Origin: Cohnella xylanilytica
GTDB taxonomy: Bacteria; Bacillota; Bacilli; Paenibacillales; Paenibacillaceae
Direction of reading: 5' to 3'
DNA length: 60,018 nt
Assembly: GCF_014212175.1 (NCBI RefSeq)
Contig: NZ_JACJVR010000074.1
Span: 1 to 60,018 of the forward strand
The translations under genes and the position numbers were made by a program. Positions 28,992-38,600 of this stretch are shown here, one piece after another (within the stretch, counting starts at the first letter, position 1; each line of letters begins with the position of its first letter). The notes below the pieces were generated by a model. That model made no database searches. It had not been told where the DNA came from and worked only from the letters and a program-made list of their open reading frames with translations.

Positions 28992-31900
28992 TTACTTGGA
29001 CGCCGCTTGAATTGCTCCGTACGCCCAGTGCGTCGCCGGGACGTCCTTGAAGAGCGGCTCGCCAAGATCGGCGGTTTCGCGTCCGATCAGCCTGTTCAGA
29101 ATGGCGGCGGCTTCGGCGCGGCTAAGCGCTTGCTCGGGGCGGAACGTGCCGTCCGCGTACCCGTTCAGCCATCCCTCGGCGCGCGCCATGCGGATCGCTT
29201 CTTGCGCCCAGTGGTCGGCCGTATCGCGGAAGTCGCCCGCTTCTTCGGCGCTGCTGTCGATGCCGGCTTTGGCGGCCAGACGCGACAGAATCGCGGCCAT
29301 CTCCGCCCGGGTAATCGGCTGGTCCGGTCGGAACGCTCCGTCCGCGTTCCCGCTCATGAGGCCCAGGGCGACGACGTTTTGAATCGCTTCGGCGGCCCAA
29401 TTGGCGGACGGCACGTCCTTGAACGCGCTTTTCGAACCTTCGGTATTCCCGCCGAGAAGGCGGGTCAGGATTGCCGCCATCTCCGCTCGGGTCAAGCTCG
29501 CGTTCGGCTTGAACAGCCCTCCGGCATAGCCCGAGAGGTACGGAATGTCGCGCAGTTGCAGGGTCTTGCCAGGTGTTGGAGCTTGAGGTTGTTCATGCTC
29601 CGACCAACCGGCTACGTTCACGACCGTGAACGTGCTGAAGCTCCGAACGTCGAACTCGATGGATCGGCCGTCCGCGATTCGTCCCCGTACAAGCTCCGTC
29701 GTTCCGTCGCTATGCTCGATGTAGACGCCCAGGTCGCTCGTATCCGAGATGCCGGTGATTGGCAGAGACAGGTTAACGAGGCGCTGCTGCAAGTTCGTCT
29801 CGATCGAGACGGGCTGTCCGATCAGCGACACTTGTCCCGCGCCCGCCTTCGTGCGAATCGCCGCCGAGCCGTTCGCGCGCTGCTCGATGCCCGATCGGCC
29901 TGCGGAATCGCGAACGGCAGAGACCGTGAACGTCAGCGTCTCGTTCGCCCCTTGGAGCGAAGCGGACGGAATGGATAGGCTCGCTTCGGGAGCTTGGATA
30001 TCGAGCGAGATGCCCTTCGATGCCAGCTTCGATGCCGTCCCCGTCGGCAGGGAGATTCGAAGCTCCCGGTCGGCCGCCGTTGATGCGGGAAGCTGAATGA
30101 CCAAGCGTTCGGTACCCGCTTCGGTTAATTTGTCTATCGCTTGTCCAGCGAAGGTCTCCGGCAGTTCGAGCGTTTCCTGGCAGCGGCCCTCGGTACTCTT
30201 CTTCTGTGTGACGACCAAGCTGCCGATATGGACGCCGCCGGAGACTACCTCCACCGTGTAAGTCGCGGAGTCCGAAGTGGCGACGGTTCCGCTGCCGCTG
30301 CCGCTTCCTCCGCCTCCGCTGCTTGTCACTTTCTTCGCTTCGAAGGCGGCCGTTGCGGCGTTCAAGGCGGTTAGAGCGGCATCGACCTGCGCTTGGGTCG
30401 AAGACGCATTGTCCTTGACCGCCGCCGCGGATCGGATGGCGGTTTGCAGTTCGGCTTTGGCGCCCGGCTTGTAGTTGCCTTTCTTGCTGCCTTCCACGGC
30501 GGCGTCATGCTTCGCTTGGGCTGCTGAGATTGCCGTTGCGAGAGCCGATACGTCGACGCCGATTCGCTTCGCATCGAATGCGGCAACCGCTTCGCTCAAC
30601 GCCGTCACCGCGGCGTTCACTTGTGCTTGCGTCGCCTTCTCGTCCGCGAACACGGCCTTCGCCGCGTTGATCGCCGCTTGGAGCGCAGCCCTCGCTCCCG
30701 CTTCATAGTTGCCATTCGCTTCGCCCTCAACCGCGGCGTCATGCTTCGCTTGAGCGGCATCGATCGCCTTTGCTAGAGCCGATACGTCGACGCCGATTCG
30801 CGTCGCATCGAATGCGGCAACCGCTTCGCTCAACACCGTCACCGCGGCGTTCACTTGCGCTTGCGTCGCCTTCTCGTCATCGAGAACCGACTTCGCCGCG
30901 TTGATCGCCGATTGCAGAGCTGCCTTCGCTCCCGCTTCGTAGTTGCCGTTCGCTTCGCCCTCAACGGCGGCGTCGTGCTTCGCTTGAGCATCGTTGACCG
31001 CCGTCGACAACGCGGAAATGTCGACGCCGATTCGCTTCGCGTCGAATGCGGCGACCGCTTCGCTAAGCGCCGTTATCGCGGCATTCACCTGCGCTTGCGT
31101 TGCTTTCTCGTCAGCGAGCACCGCCTTCGCCGCGTTGATCGCCGCTTGGAGCGCAGCCCTCGCTCCCGCTTCATAGTTACCGTTCGCTTCGCCTTCCAAG
31201 GCGGTGTCGTGCTTCGCTTGAGCTGCTGCAATCGCCTTTGCGAGAGCCGATACGTCGACGCCGATTCGCTTCGCGTCGAATGCGGCGACCGCTTCGCTCA
31301 GCGCCGTCACTGCGGCATTCACCTGCACTTGCGTCGCCTTCTCGTCGGTGAGCACGGCCTTCGCCTCGTTGATGGCCACTTGGAGCGCAGCCTTCGCTCC
31401 TGCTTCATAGTTCCCGTTCGCTTCGCCCTCTACGGCGGCCTCATGCTTCGCTTGGGCTGCTGAGATTGCCGTTGCGAGAGCCGATCCGTCGACGCCGATC
31501 CGCTTCGCATCGAATGCGGCAACCGCTTCGCTCAGCGCCGTCACTGCGGCATTCACCTGCGCTTGCGTCGCCTTCTCGTCGGCGAGCACGGCCTTCGCCG
31601 CGTTGATCGCTGCTTGCAGCGCAGCCTTCGAGCCCGCTTCATAGTTCCCGTTCGCTTCGCCTTCCACAGCGCTATCGTGCTTCGCTTGAGCGGCATCGAT
31701 CGCCGTCGACAGCGCCGCCAAATCTACTACGACTCGCTTCGAATCGAACACGGCGACCGCCGCACTCAACGCCGTCACCGCGGCATCCACCTGCGCCTGC
31801 GTCGCCTTCTCGTCGTCGAGCACCGCCTTTGCCGCGCTGATCGCCGCTTGCAGCACGTCCATTGATCCTGCCTCGTAGTTACCGTCAGCTTCGCCTTCAA

Positions 31901-33455
31901 AGGCGCTATCATGCTTCGCTTGCGCTTCATGGATCGCCAACGACAACGCGGAGACGTCAACATTCACCCGCTTCGCCTCGAACGCCGCTACCGCAGCCGC
32001 CAGCGCCTCAACCGCCGCGTCGGCCTCCTCCTGCGTGACATGCGCGTCGTCCCGCACGGCCGCGGCGGCATCGATCGCCGCCTGCAGCGCAGCCTTCGCG
32101 CCGGCCGCGTATTGGCCGATCGCCCCGCCTTCCGCCGCCGAATCATGCTTCGCCTGAGCCGCGCCGATCGCCGTCCCCAGCGCCGCCAGATCGACAGGCG
32201 GCGGCAGGGTAATTTTTACATTTTCAAAGAGGTACTCGTCCACCACGCCGCTTCCGGATTCGACCGAGAGACGAGCGGTCGCGCTTAGCGTCGGATTCGC
32301 GGGCATCGCGATCTCGTCCCCGCCCGCGCTCGCCGACATTCGGAGCTCATACGTATGCCCCTGCAGGAAAGCGCCCGGAATCGTCACGTGCAGCCGGTAG
32401 ATCCCCAAGCTCTCGTCGATGATAACCGTCGCCCCTCTCGAATTGAACTTCGATCCGTCGCCCGTATCCACGAACTCGAAGTCCGTCTTCTTGATAGCCC
32501 CGGCATTAAGAATCGGCGGATTCGAAGGCTCGCTCGGCAGATCGAACAGAAGATTGTACGCCTCATCCCCCGTGGGAGTGAATCTCACGAGAGAATCGCC
32601 CGCCTTCAAGGCGTACCCCGAATGCAGCTTCATCTTCAAGGCAGGCGCCTCCTGAAAAGTGCCCGGGTTCAGGTTGCCGGCGACCACCGTCTCCCTGCTC
32701 ACGGCATTGCCGGCCGCATCGGAATAATCCGGCCCGACATAAGCGACGGTGACCGTATCCGACTTGGCGACCGGCGTACTCAATATCGCTAACACCATGT
32801 CGGAATTGGTTACCGGCGCGAACGTATTGAGAGGCGCAGGTTTATCATTCACGCGAATATCGAAGTCCGACGCTTGCAGTCCCCCATCCGGCTGCTCCGT
32901 AAAATCAAAAGTCAGAGTATCCCTCTGGACGACCGCGTTCGATATGCGGGGAGGCGTCCGATCCAAAGCGAATCGGATCTTATGGTACACCACGCCATAT
33001 TTCGATCCGTCGAATTCGGTGGCATAGAAGTTGACCTCGTATCCCCCGTCCTGCAGAATCGAGGCCAACCACTCGCTATTGTAGTGGAACTTCCCCCCGC
33101 CGTCTTCGCCAAGGGAGTATAGGTTCTCCCCGGCCGTCCATTGCTGGCTCGGATCGTTTACGGCCATCATATATTTGCCGTCGCTTAATCTCTTGATGCT
33201 GTAACCCGAGTCTTTAATCTCCGCGAGGTTGTCTTCCGGATCCTGCCAGACGACCTCGAATCCGTCAAACGAACGAACCCGCGACCCATCCGCCGGGACG
33301 GAGCTGGCGAAGACGGCATCCCCGGCCGTCGCGCTCGCCCTGGGCGGCCCCGCCGTCGCTGCGACCGATGCCGCCATGAGCCAAGCCAACGCGATCGCCA
33401 GCGCGCGAGCCCATCCTGTTTTTCCACGCAACCCTCTATTGCCGTTCCGCTTCAT
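28992..33455 (-). CDS. SLH-anchored surface protein with eight FIVAR-like repeats
   Basis: A 1487-aa secreted cell-wall protein. It has a signal peptide (ALAIALAWLMAASVAATA), then beta-sandwich domains (residues about 50-240, including a SwmB/Ig-like stretch VTVAYVGPDYSDAAGNAV) and another beta region to about 420. Eight tandem 78-residue helical repeats follow (about 420-1044) of the form VDVSALAKAIDAAQAKHDAA...ATQAQVNAAVTALSEAVAA, FIVAR-like. Next come a Gly/Ser hinge, a beta domain, and three SLH motifs at the C-terminus (GYAGGLFKPNASLTRAEMA, GNADGAFRPDQPITRAEMA, GYADGTFRPEQALSRAEAA) that bind pyruvylated wall polymer. AAGGAGAG lies 8 nt before the ATG. No enzyme domain is visible; adhesion or carbohydrate binding is possible. 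Confidence 0.9.
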   Translation of the reverse strand: MKRNGNRGLRGKTGWARALAIALAWLMAASVAATAGPPRASATAGDAVFASSVPADGSRVRSFDGFEVVWQDPEDNLAEIKDSGYSIKRLSDGKYMMAVNDPSQQWTAGENLYSLGEDGGGKFHYNSEWLASILQDGGYEVNFYATEFDGSKYGVVYHKIRFALDRTPPRISNAVVQRDTLTFDFTEQPDGGLQASDFDIRVNDKPAPLNTFAPVTNSDMVLAILSTPVAKSDTVTVAYVGPDYSDAAGNAVSRETVVAGNLNPGTFQEAPALKMKLHSGYALKAGDSLVRFTPTGDEAYNLLFDLPSEPSNPPILNAGAIKKTDFEFVDTGDGSKFNSRGATVIIDESLGIYRLHVTIPGAFLQGHTYELRMSASAGGDEIAMPANPTLSATARLSVESGSGVVDEYLFENVKITLPPPVDLAALGTAIGAAQAKHDSAAEGGAIGQYAAGAKAALQAAIDAAAAVRDDAHVTQEEADAAVEALAAAVAAFEAKRVNVDVSALSLAIHEAQAKHDSAFEGEADGNYEAGSMDVLQAAISAAKAVLDDEKATQAQVDAAVTALSAAVAVFDSKRVVVDLAALSTAIDAAQAKHDSAVEGEANGNYEAGSKAALQAAINAAKAVLADEKATQAQVNAAVTALSEAVAAFDAKRIGVDGSALATAISAAQAKHEAAVEGEANGNYEAGAKAALQVAINEAKAVLTDEKATQVQVNAAVTALSEAVAAFDAKRIGVDVSALAKAIAAAQAKHDTALEGEANGNYEAGARAALQAAINAAKAVLADEKATQAQVNAAITALSEAVAAFDAKRIGVDISALSTAVNDAQAKHDAAVEGEANGNYEAGAKAALQSAINAAKSVLDDEKATQAQVNAAVTVLSEAVAAFDATRIGVDVSALAKAIDAAQAKHDAAVEGEANGNYEAGARAALQAAINAAKAVFADEKATQAQVNAAVTALSEAVAAFDAKRIGVDVSALATAISAAQAKHDAAVEGSKKGNYKPGAKAELQTAIRSAAAVKDNASSTQAQVDAALTALNAATAAFEAKKVTSSGGGGSGSGSGTVATSDSATYTVEVVSGGVHIGSLVVTQKKSTEGRCQETLELPETFAGQAIDKLTEAGTERLVIQLPASTAADRELRISLPTGTASKLASKGISLDIQAPEASLSIPSASLQGANETLTFTVSAVRDSAGRSGIEQRANGSAAIRTKAGAGQVSLIGQPVSIETNLQQRLVNLSLPITGISDTSDLGVYIEHSDGTTELVRGRIADGRSIEFDVRSFSTFTVVNVAGWSEHEQPQAPTPGKTLQLRDIPYLSGYAGGLFKPNASLTRAEMAAILTRLLGGNTEGSKSAFKDVPSANWAAEAIQNVVALGLMSGNADGAFRPDQPITRAEMAAILSRLAAKAGIDSSAEEAGDFRDTADHWAQEAIRMARAEGWLNGYADGTFRPEQALSRAEAAAILNRLIGRETADLGEPLFKDVPATHWAYGAIQAASK
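30325..32195. repeat. Eight 234-bp tandem repeats inside the SLH gene
   Basis: The block is eight units of 234 bp (78 codons). The anchor cgtcgacgcc recurs at 30551, 30785 and at +234 steps after that. Units 3 to 8 are close copies at DNA level, including silent positions, while the first unit (5' end of the gene) is more diverged. That pattern points to recent unit duplication or gene conversion. Confidence 0.93.
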
Positions 33456-33468
33456 GTTCCCGACTCTC

Positions 33469-33499
33469 CTTCGACATCTCGAACTTGATCTTGTCGAAG
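33469..33499 (-). other. 5'-UTR stem-loop of the SLH gene
   Basis: CTTCGACA (33469-33476) pairs with TGTCGAAG (33492-33499). In the minus-strand RNA the 3' arm runs into the AAGGAGAG ribosome binding site. It may stabilise the message or modulate initiation. Confidence 0.4.
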
Positions 33500-33544
33500 C
33501 ATAGCATCCGTCTCTCTCAAATCTCTCTCAAATCCTCCCGGGGG

Positions 33545-33690
33545 AGGCGCTATCGAATCGAGGAGACGCTATTTCGTGCCGGCAGCCCGTTTTTGCCCCG
33601 GTTGACCCTAAATAAGATCGCTGGAGTTCGTTAGATTTTCAATATGGGCTTCTGACGTCAAACAGCGTCTCCTAAGTTCGGTAGGCAGCG
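33545..33690. repeat. Intergenic repeat element, copy 2
   Basis: Contains ATCGAATCGAGGAGACGC-TATTTC at its left and AAATAAGATCGCTGGAGTTCGTTAG to the right, matching the element at 20532-20724 in order and orientation. Copy 2 has one left half instead of two and ends in an extra inverted GCGTCTCC. With the terminator that follows, it accounts for the 326-bp gap between the SLH and SRPBCC genes. Confidence 0.78.
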
Positions 33691-33737
33691 GGGCCCCTGA
33701 ACCTCCGAACCTCCCTATCCCGAGAAGCCCGCTTACG

Positions 33738-33767
33738 AAAAAAGAGACCCGCTTCAGGGTCCCTCTC
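33738..33767 (-). terminator. Terminator of the SRPBCC gene
   Basis: GAGACCC (33744-33750) pairs with GGGT-CCCTC (33757-33765) with a small bulge. Six T follow on the minus strand (33738-33743). Confidence 0.7.
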
Positions 33768-33781
33768 GTATCCGCATTCCC

Positions 33782-34261
33782 TTATTTCGCCGCCGCGCGT
33801 CTCCGCTCGAGCTCCCGGTTCAGGCTCTCCAAGCCTTTGCCCATCGCCCAGTAATGGTTCGAGCGGAAGATCGGCTTCATCAGCCAGGACAAATACTTCA
33901 GCACCGGCTTCTCGGCGTTGACGTACCAATCGAACCGGACGTTCACGCAGTCGCCGTCCTGCTCGAAGCTCCACGTTCCGCGGCCCGCCAAATCCCCGTA
34001 AGCCTTCAGCGACACCGAACGCGGAGCGTCTTCGCGCGTCTTGCAAGAATACCATCTCAGCTTGTAGGGAAGCTTGCCCCTCGTGAGGAGCGCGTACACG
34101 ACGTTCCCGGTCTCCTCGTCGATCCGGTCCTTCCGGATGTTCAAGTAGACTTCCGGCCACCACCGCTGATAATCGAGAAAATCCGAACAGACCTCGTACA
34201 CTTCCTCGATCGTTCCCCGGACTCTCCACTCCGTCGGCATGTAATACTCGTTCGTTCTCAT
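33782..34261 (-). CDS. SRPBCC (START/polyketide-cyclase-like) protein
   Basis: A 159-aa single-domain protein of the SRPBCC helix-grip fold. The opening YMPTEWRVRGTIEEVYEVCSD and FLDYQRWWPEVYLNI are the usual pattern of the polyketide-cyclase/dehydratase group, which bind hydrophobic ligands. The end has WAMGKGLESLNRELERR. Ligand and reaction are unknown. The start at 34261 is chosen over 34300 because the longer N-terminus is Gly-rich and does not extend the fold; the ribosome binding site is a weak GGGGG. It has its own terminator and lies downstream of the SARP-type response-regulator gene on the same strand. Confidence 0.82.
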   Translation of the reverse strand: MRTNEYYMPTEWRVRGTIEEVYEVCSDFLDYQRWWPEVYLNIRKDRIDEETGNVVYALLTRGKLPYKLRWYSCKTREDAPRSVSLKAYGDLAGRGTWSFEQDGDCVNVRFDWYVNAEKPVLKYLSWLMKPIFRSNHYWAMGKGLESLNRELERRRAAAK

Positions 34262-34385
34262 GTTCCGTCCCCCGCCGTCTCCCATTATCGGTCCCCGCAT
34301 CGGTCCCCGCGAATCCCTTCTATGCGTCGTATTCGCCCCGCCAAATCTCGCGGTCGCTCGCTGCCATCTCTCATCCTTGCCTCTC

Positions 34386-35504
34386 TCATCTCATTCTCTC
34401 CGCCAGACGCCGCAGCTCCTCCGGGGGCTCGATGCCGAGCTCCTCCTCCAGCAGCCGCTCGAATCTCTCGTAATGGCGGATGTAATTCCCCGTCTCTCCC
34501 GCGTCCGCGTACATCCTCAGCAGCTCCGCATGCTTCTCTTCGTCCAGCGGCGCTTGGTCGAGATAGATTCGCAGCGTCTCCTTCGTGGAAGCCGGATCGC
34601 CCCTCTCCCGGTGCCAAGCCGTCAGCATCCGGGCCAGCCCCGCATACTGCGAGGCGGCTTCCGAAGCCGCCGCCGAGCTCCACGGATAGTCCTTGCCGCC
34701 GAACAGCGCGCCGCGATAGGACCGGAACCGCTCTTCCGCTTCCTCCGCGTTGCCCCCGTCAATGCGCGAGAAGCGCGCCATGAACTCCCGAAGCCGCCCC
34801 AGGTCCGACTGGAACGGATCCGCTCCGTACAGATACCCCTCGTTCGTATGGGTCAGCCGCGCCTCGAGGTTCGCTTCTTTGAGCGTTTTTTTGAGCCGGT
34901 AGATCGTATTGTGCAGGTTATGAAGGGAGCGGCCCTCCTCCAGGTCCGGCCACAGCAAGTCCGCGAGCCGCCACTTGTCCGTCAGTCGGTTCGGGAAGGC
35001 GAGGAAGTAGGCGAACAGCTCCTCCGTCTTGCGGGTCGGCCAATTCAGAAGCGTCCCGTCCGTTCCCCGCGTCTCGAACGTGCCCAGGCATCGCACCGGC
35101 GGCTCCCCGCTTCCCTCCGGCCGCCGAAGAGGGGCTCTCGGCTCGCGGTTCTTGACGATCCGGGAGACTACCCTCTCCAGATCCTCCGGCACGACCGGCT
35201 TCAGCAAGTAATCGACCGCGTTCACCCGGAACGCGTCCACCGCATATCCCGGATAGGCCGTCGTGAACACGACCTGCAGCTCCTCGTCGGCCGCCTTCAG
35301 CTTGCCGGCCAGCTCGATGCCTCCCATCTTGGGCATCTCGACGTCGAGGAACGCGACGTCCGGCTTCAGCTCCGGATAACGCTCCATCGCCTCCAGCGGA
35401 CTGTCGAACGTTCCGGCCACTTCCAATAAGGGATGCCGGCCGATCAGTCTCTCCATCAGCTCCAATGTCGGCCTCTCGTCTTCCACGATCATGACGCGGA
35501 ACAG
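34386..35504 (-). CDS. Response regulator with SARP/BTAD output domain
   Basis: About 372 aa. An N-terminal receiver has acidic residues in MIVEDERP, phospho-Asp in VAFLDVEMPKMGG and Lys in VDYLLKPV. An OmpR-type winged helix (LHNLHNTIYRLKKTL) and a C-terminal TPR-like BTAD region (ERFERLLEEELGIEPPEELR) follow. This is the SARP-like type usual in Paenibacillaceae next to large hybrid kinases. The start is unusual: AGGAGG at 35513-35518 is 8 nt from CTG at 35504, overlaps the GTG at 35513, and is 20 nt from the first ATG (35492). I set the start at the CTG. Its partner is the 1044-aa kinase upstream, about 98 bp away. Confidence 0.88.
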   Translation of the reverse strand: MFRVMIVEDERPTLELMERLIGRHPLLEVAGTFDSPLEAMERYPELKPDVAFLDVEMPKMGGIELAGKLKAADEELQVVFTTAYPGYAVDAFRVNAVDYLLKPVVPEDLERVVSRIVKNREPRAPLRRPEGSGEPPVRCLGTFETRGTDGTLLNWPTRKTEELFAYFLAFPNRLTDKWRLADLLWPDLEEGRSLHNLHNTIYRLKKTLKEANLEARLTHTNEGYLYGADPFQSDLGRLREFMARFSRIDGGNAEEAEERFRSYRGALFGGKDYPWSSAAASEAASQYAGLARMLTAWHRERGDPASTKETLRIYLDQAPLDEEKHAELLRMYADAGETGNYIRHYERFERLLEEELGIEPPEELRRLAERMR

Positions 35505-35601
35505 GGCTCTCACCTCCTTCGCTTAGAAAATTTCAAAATCGTCAATGTCATCTTTCCGTTCCGAGACTGAGTCCAAGGCGCCGGCCGCGCTCCGCCGCGG
35601 A

Positions 35602-38600
35602 TCACGGCGGCCCGCCGAGCTTCGGCAGGTAGACGGTGACCTTCGTTCCCTTCTCCAGCGCCGAATCGATCGCGACGCTCGCCCCCGGCAACGCCGCGAG
35701 CCGCTTCCTCGCGTTGGTCATCCCGATCCCCGCCCCGTCCGGCCGCTCTCCGGCCCTCAGCCGATACAGAATGTCGTCCGGCATGCCGATGCCATCGTCG
35801 ACGATATCGAAGCGCACATACCCGTTCCCGTCCGCGATCGACAGGGTGACGGTGCCGGGGCCTTCCTTCTCGAACAGGCCGTGGCGGATGGCGTTCTCGA
35901 CGAACGGCTGGATCGCCAGCGAGGGAACGAGGTACTCCTCGAGGCCCGGTTCGGCTTCCAGCCGATACGCCAGCCGATCGCCGAACCGCGCCTTCTCGAT
36001 CTCCACGTAGGCCCGGATGAGCTCGAGCTCCTGCCGGAGCGGCACCTGCAGCGTCTGTCCGTCCCTCTCGAACACCATCCTCAGATAGCGGCTGAGCATG
36101 GACAGCAAGTAGGCGGCCTTCTCCCCGTCGGTGTAGCAGAACGAGACGATGCTGCTGATGGCGTTGTATAGAAAATGAGGCTTGATCTGCGCCTGCAGGA
36201 ACGCCATCTCGTTCTCGATCGCTTGGTCCATCGACGACTTCATGAGCAGAAGCGTATGGACTCTCGCGGCGAGCGTCTTCGGGTCGAACGGCTTCGCGAT
36301 GAAGTCGTTGCCTCCCGCCCGGAAGCAGAGCTCGATGTCGTGCAAGGAGTCCTTCACCGTCGCGAACAGGATCGGCAGATCGAGCACCGACCGGTTCTCT
36401 CTCACGGCGCGGCACAGGTCGATGCCGGACATCTCCGGCATCATGACGTCGAGAACGAGCAGGTCGATCCGCGGATGGTCCTCCAGCTTGCGGAGCGCTT
36501 CCTTGGCGGAGAACGCGGTCAGCACGTTATACTCGTCGCCGAGCAGGTTGAGCAGGATGCGGACGTTCGCCGCTTCGTCGTCGACGACGAGAATCGTATG
36601 TTCCCGGTCTTCGCCGACGGCTTCCAACGGCGACGGGCGATAGCGGCCGGCGCTCTCCGCAGACGCCGCCGTGAGCGCCTCGACCGGAATATCGTCCGGG
36701 GATGCCGCAGGCAGCGTGAACGCGATCCTCGTCCCCTGCCCCGGCGCGGACCGATCGACCCAGATCCGGCCGCCCATCCGCTCCACCAGCTGCCGGCTGA
36801 TGTAGAGACCGAGTCCCATGCCGGTGTACCCGTCCTGCGGCAGCTCCTTCTCCGCCTGTTCGAAGTAGCCGAACACGGCCTCGTGGCTCTCCGCGGGAAT
36901 GCCGATCCCCGTATCCTCTACCCGAATCGTCGTAAGGCCGTCTTCCGTCAGCGCGCCGATCTCGATCCGCCCCGCCTTCGTATGCTTGATGGCGTTGTGG
37001 ATCAGGTTGTACAGCACCTGGCGCAGCCGGTTCTCGTCGGCGAGGACGTAGCTGTCCGCGGCGATGCGGTTCTCCCATTGAACGTCCTTCCCGGCGAGCT
37101 CGAACTCCAGCACCTGGAACGCCGTCTGCGCGGCGACGCGCAGATCGAGGACCGACGGCTGCAGGCGCAGGTCGCCGTGCTTCAGCCGGACGACGTCCAC
37201 CAGATCGTTCACGAGCGCCGACAGCTTCGTCGACGTGTCCTGGATGAGCGACAGCTCGCTTCGCTGCCGGTCGGTCAGAGCCCCAGCCTTCTCGTCCAGC
37301 AGGAAGGCGGCCATGTTCTGAATGCCGTGCAGCGGCGTCTTCAGCTCGTGCGACGTGTTGGCGAGGAACTCGTCCTTCAGCCGGTCGCGAAGGATCAGTT
37401 GGTCCGACAGCTGCTCGGTCCGGTCCATCGCGTTCGCCAGCCTCAGCGCGAGCAGGGCGTTCATGAACGCCAGCACCGCGAGGAACGAGATGCGGCGCCC
37501 GATCTCCGTCTGCACGAGGCTAAGCGAATAGAGCATCCCGAACAGCAGGATGAGCGCGATCGAGACGAGCACCCCGACGAGCAAGGCGGCTTCTTGGCGG
37601 CTGAGCCTTCCTTCCCGCTTCGCGAACAGCCGAACGGCCCGGTACAGGAAATACGCGACCAGCGCCGTGGCATAGTACCAGGGCAGGTTGCCCAGCAGGC
37701 GATAATCCGGGTACGGAACGACGAGGACCGCCGCCAGATAGACGAGAATGGGTGCGATGCCGATCGCCAGCTTCAGGCGGCTGATCAGCTTCCCGTCCAG
37801 CGTGTGGAGGAAGACGCCGAGCAGCACGATGTTGGAGAAGCCTCCGAGGTCGTACAGCTTGGTCGACGTCCCGTAGGACAACCCCGGCAGCAGCTGCAGC
37901 GTCAGCTTCTCCCCGCCCGTCACCATAAGCACCAGCATCGTGAGAAAATAAAGCGCGCTGTACAAATAAGCTTTGTCCTTCGTCCTTAGCGCGTAAATCA
38001 TCATGTGGTGCCCCGCGAACAGAAGCAGAATGAACAGCCCGGAGAATTCGAGCGCGAAGTGGATTCGCTCGATGAGCACCATATCCTCCTGGAGGCCAAG
38101 CTGCACGTCTTCGAAGCCGCCCCAGATCATCGGCTTCGCGAGGTTCGCCGTCTGCAGCACGATGTCGAGCCGTCCGCCCTCCGCCCGGGCGAACGTCATG
38201 TACGGCTTGTTCTCCTTCACGTACTCCCGCTCGTTATCGGACGGAACGCCTTGCTGCCCTGCGAGATGCCCGTTCACGTAGAGGCGGTGCGCCCCGTTCA
38301 CGTTCGGAAGCCGGATGCCGTAGCCGACGTCCTCGTCCTTCAGCTTCACGGTCAGCCGATACGTGCCGTATTCGGTTCCGCCCGCTTCGTCGGACGGGCC
38401 CGAACCGTACCAGGCGTTCGGAATGGACGCGTAAGGCTCGCCCGGCGGCGGCACCCGGCCGGCCGCGAAGTCTTCCGGCGCATACAGCTTCATCGGGTAG
38501 AAGCTCCATTCCCCGTCGAGCAGCACCGTCCGCTTCGTCCCGAACGTCCAATCGCTCAGGTCGATGACGCCCTGCCGCGCCTTCGGAGCGGACTGATCCG

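Noticed and set aside
30325..32195. CRISPR-like array in the 234-bp repeats
   Set aside because: The units are contiguous, 234 bp and encode a continuous protein domain; there are no spacers.
36175..37989. 604-codon rightward frame opposite the hybrid kinase
   Set aside because: Antisense to clear kinase and receiver motifs; composition is typical of a shadow frame.
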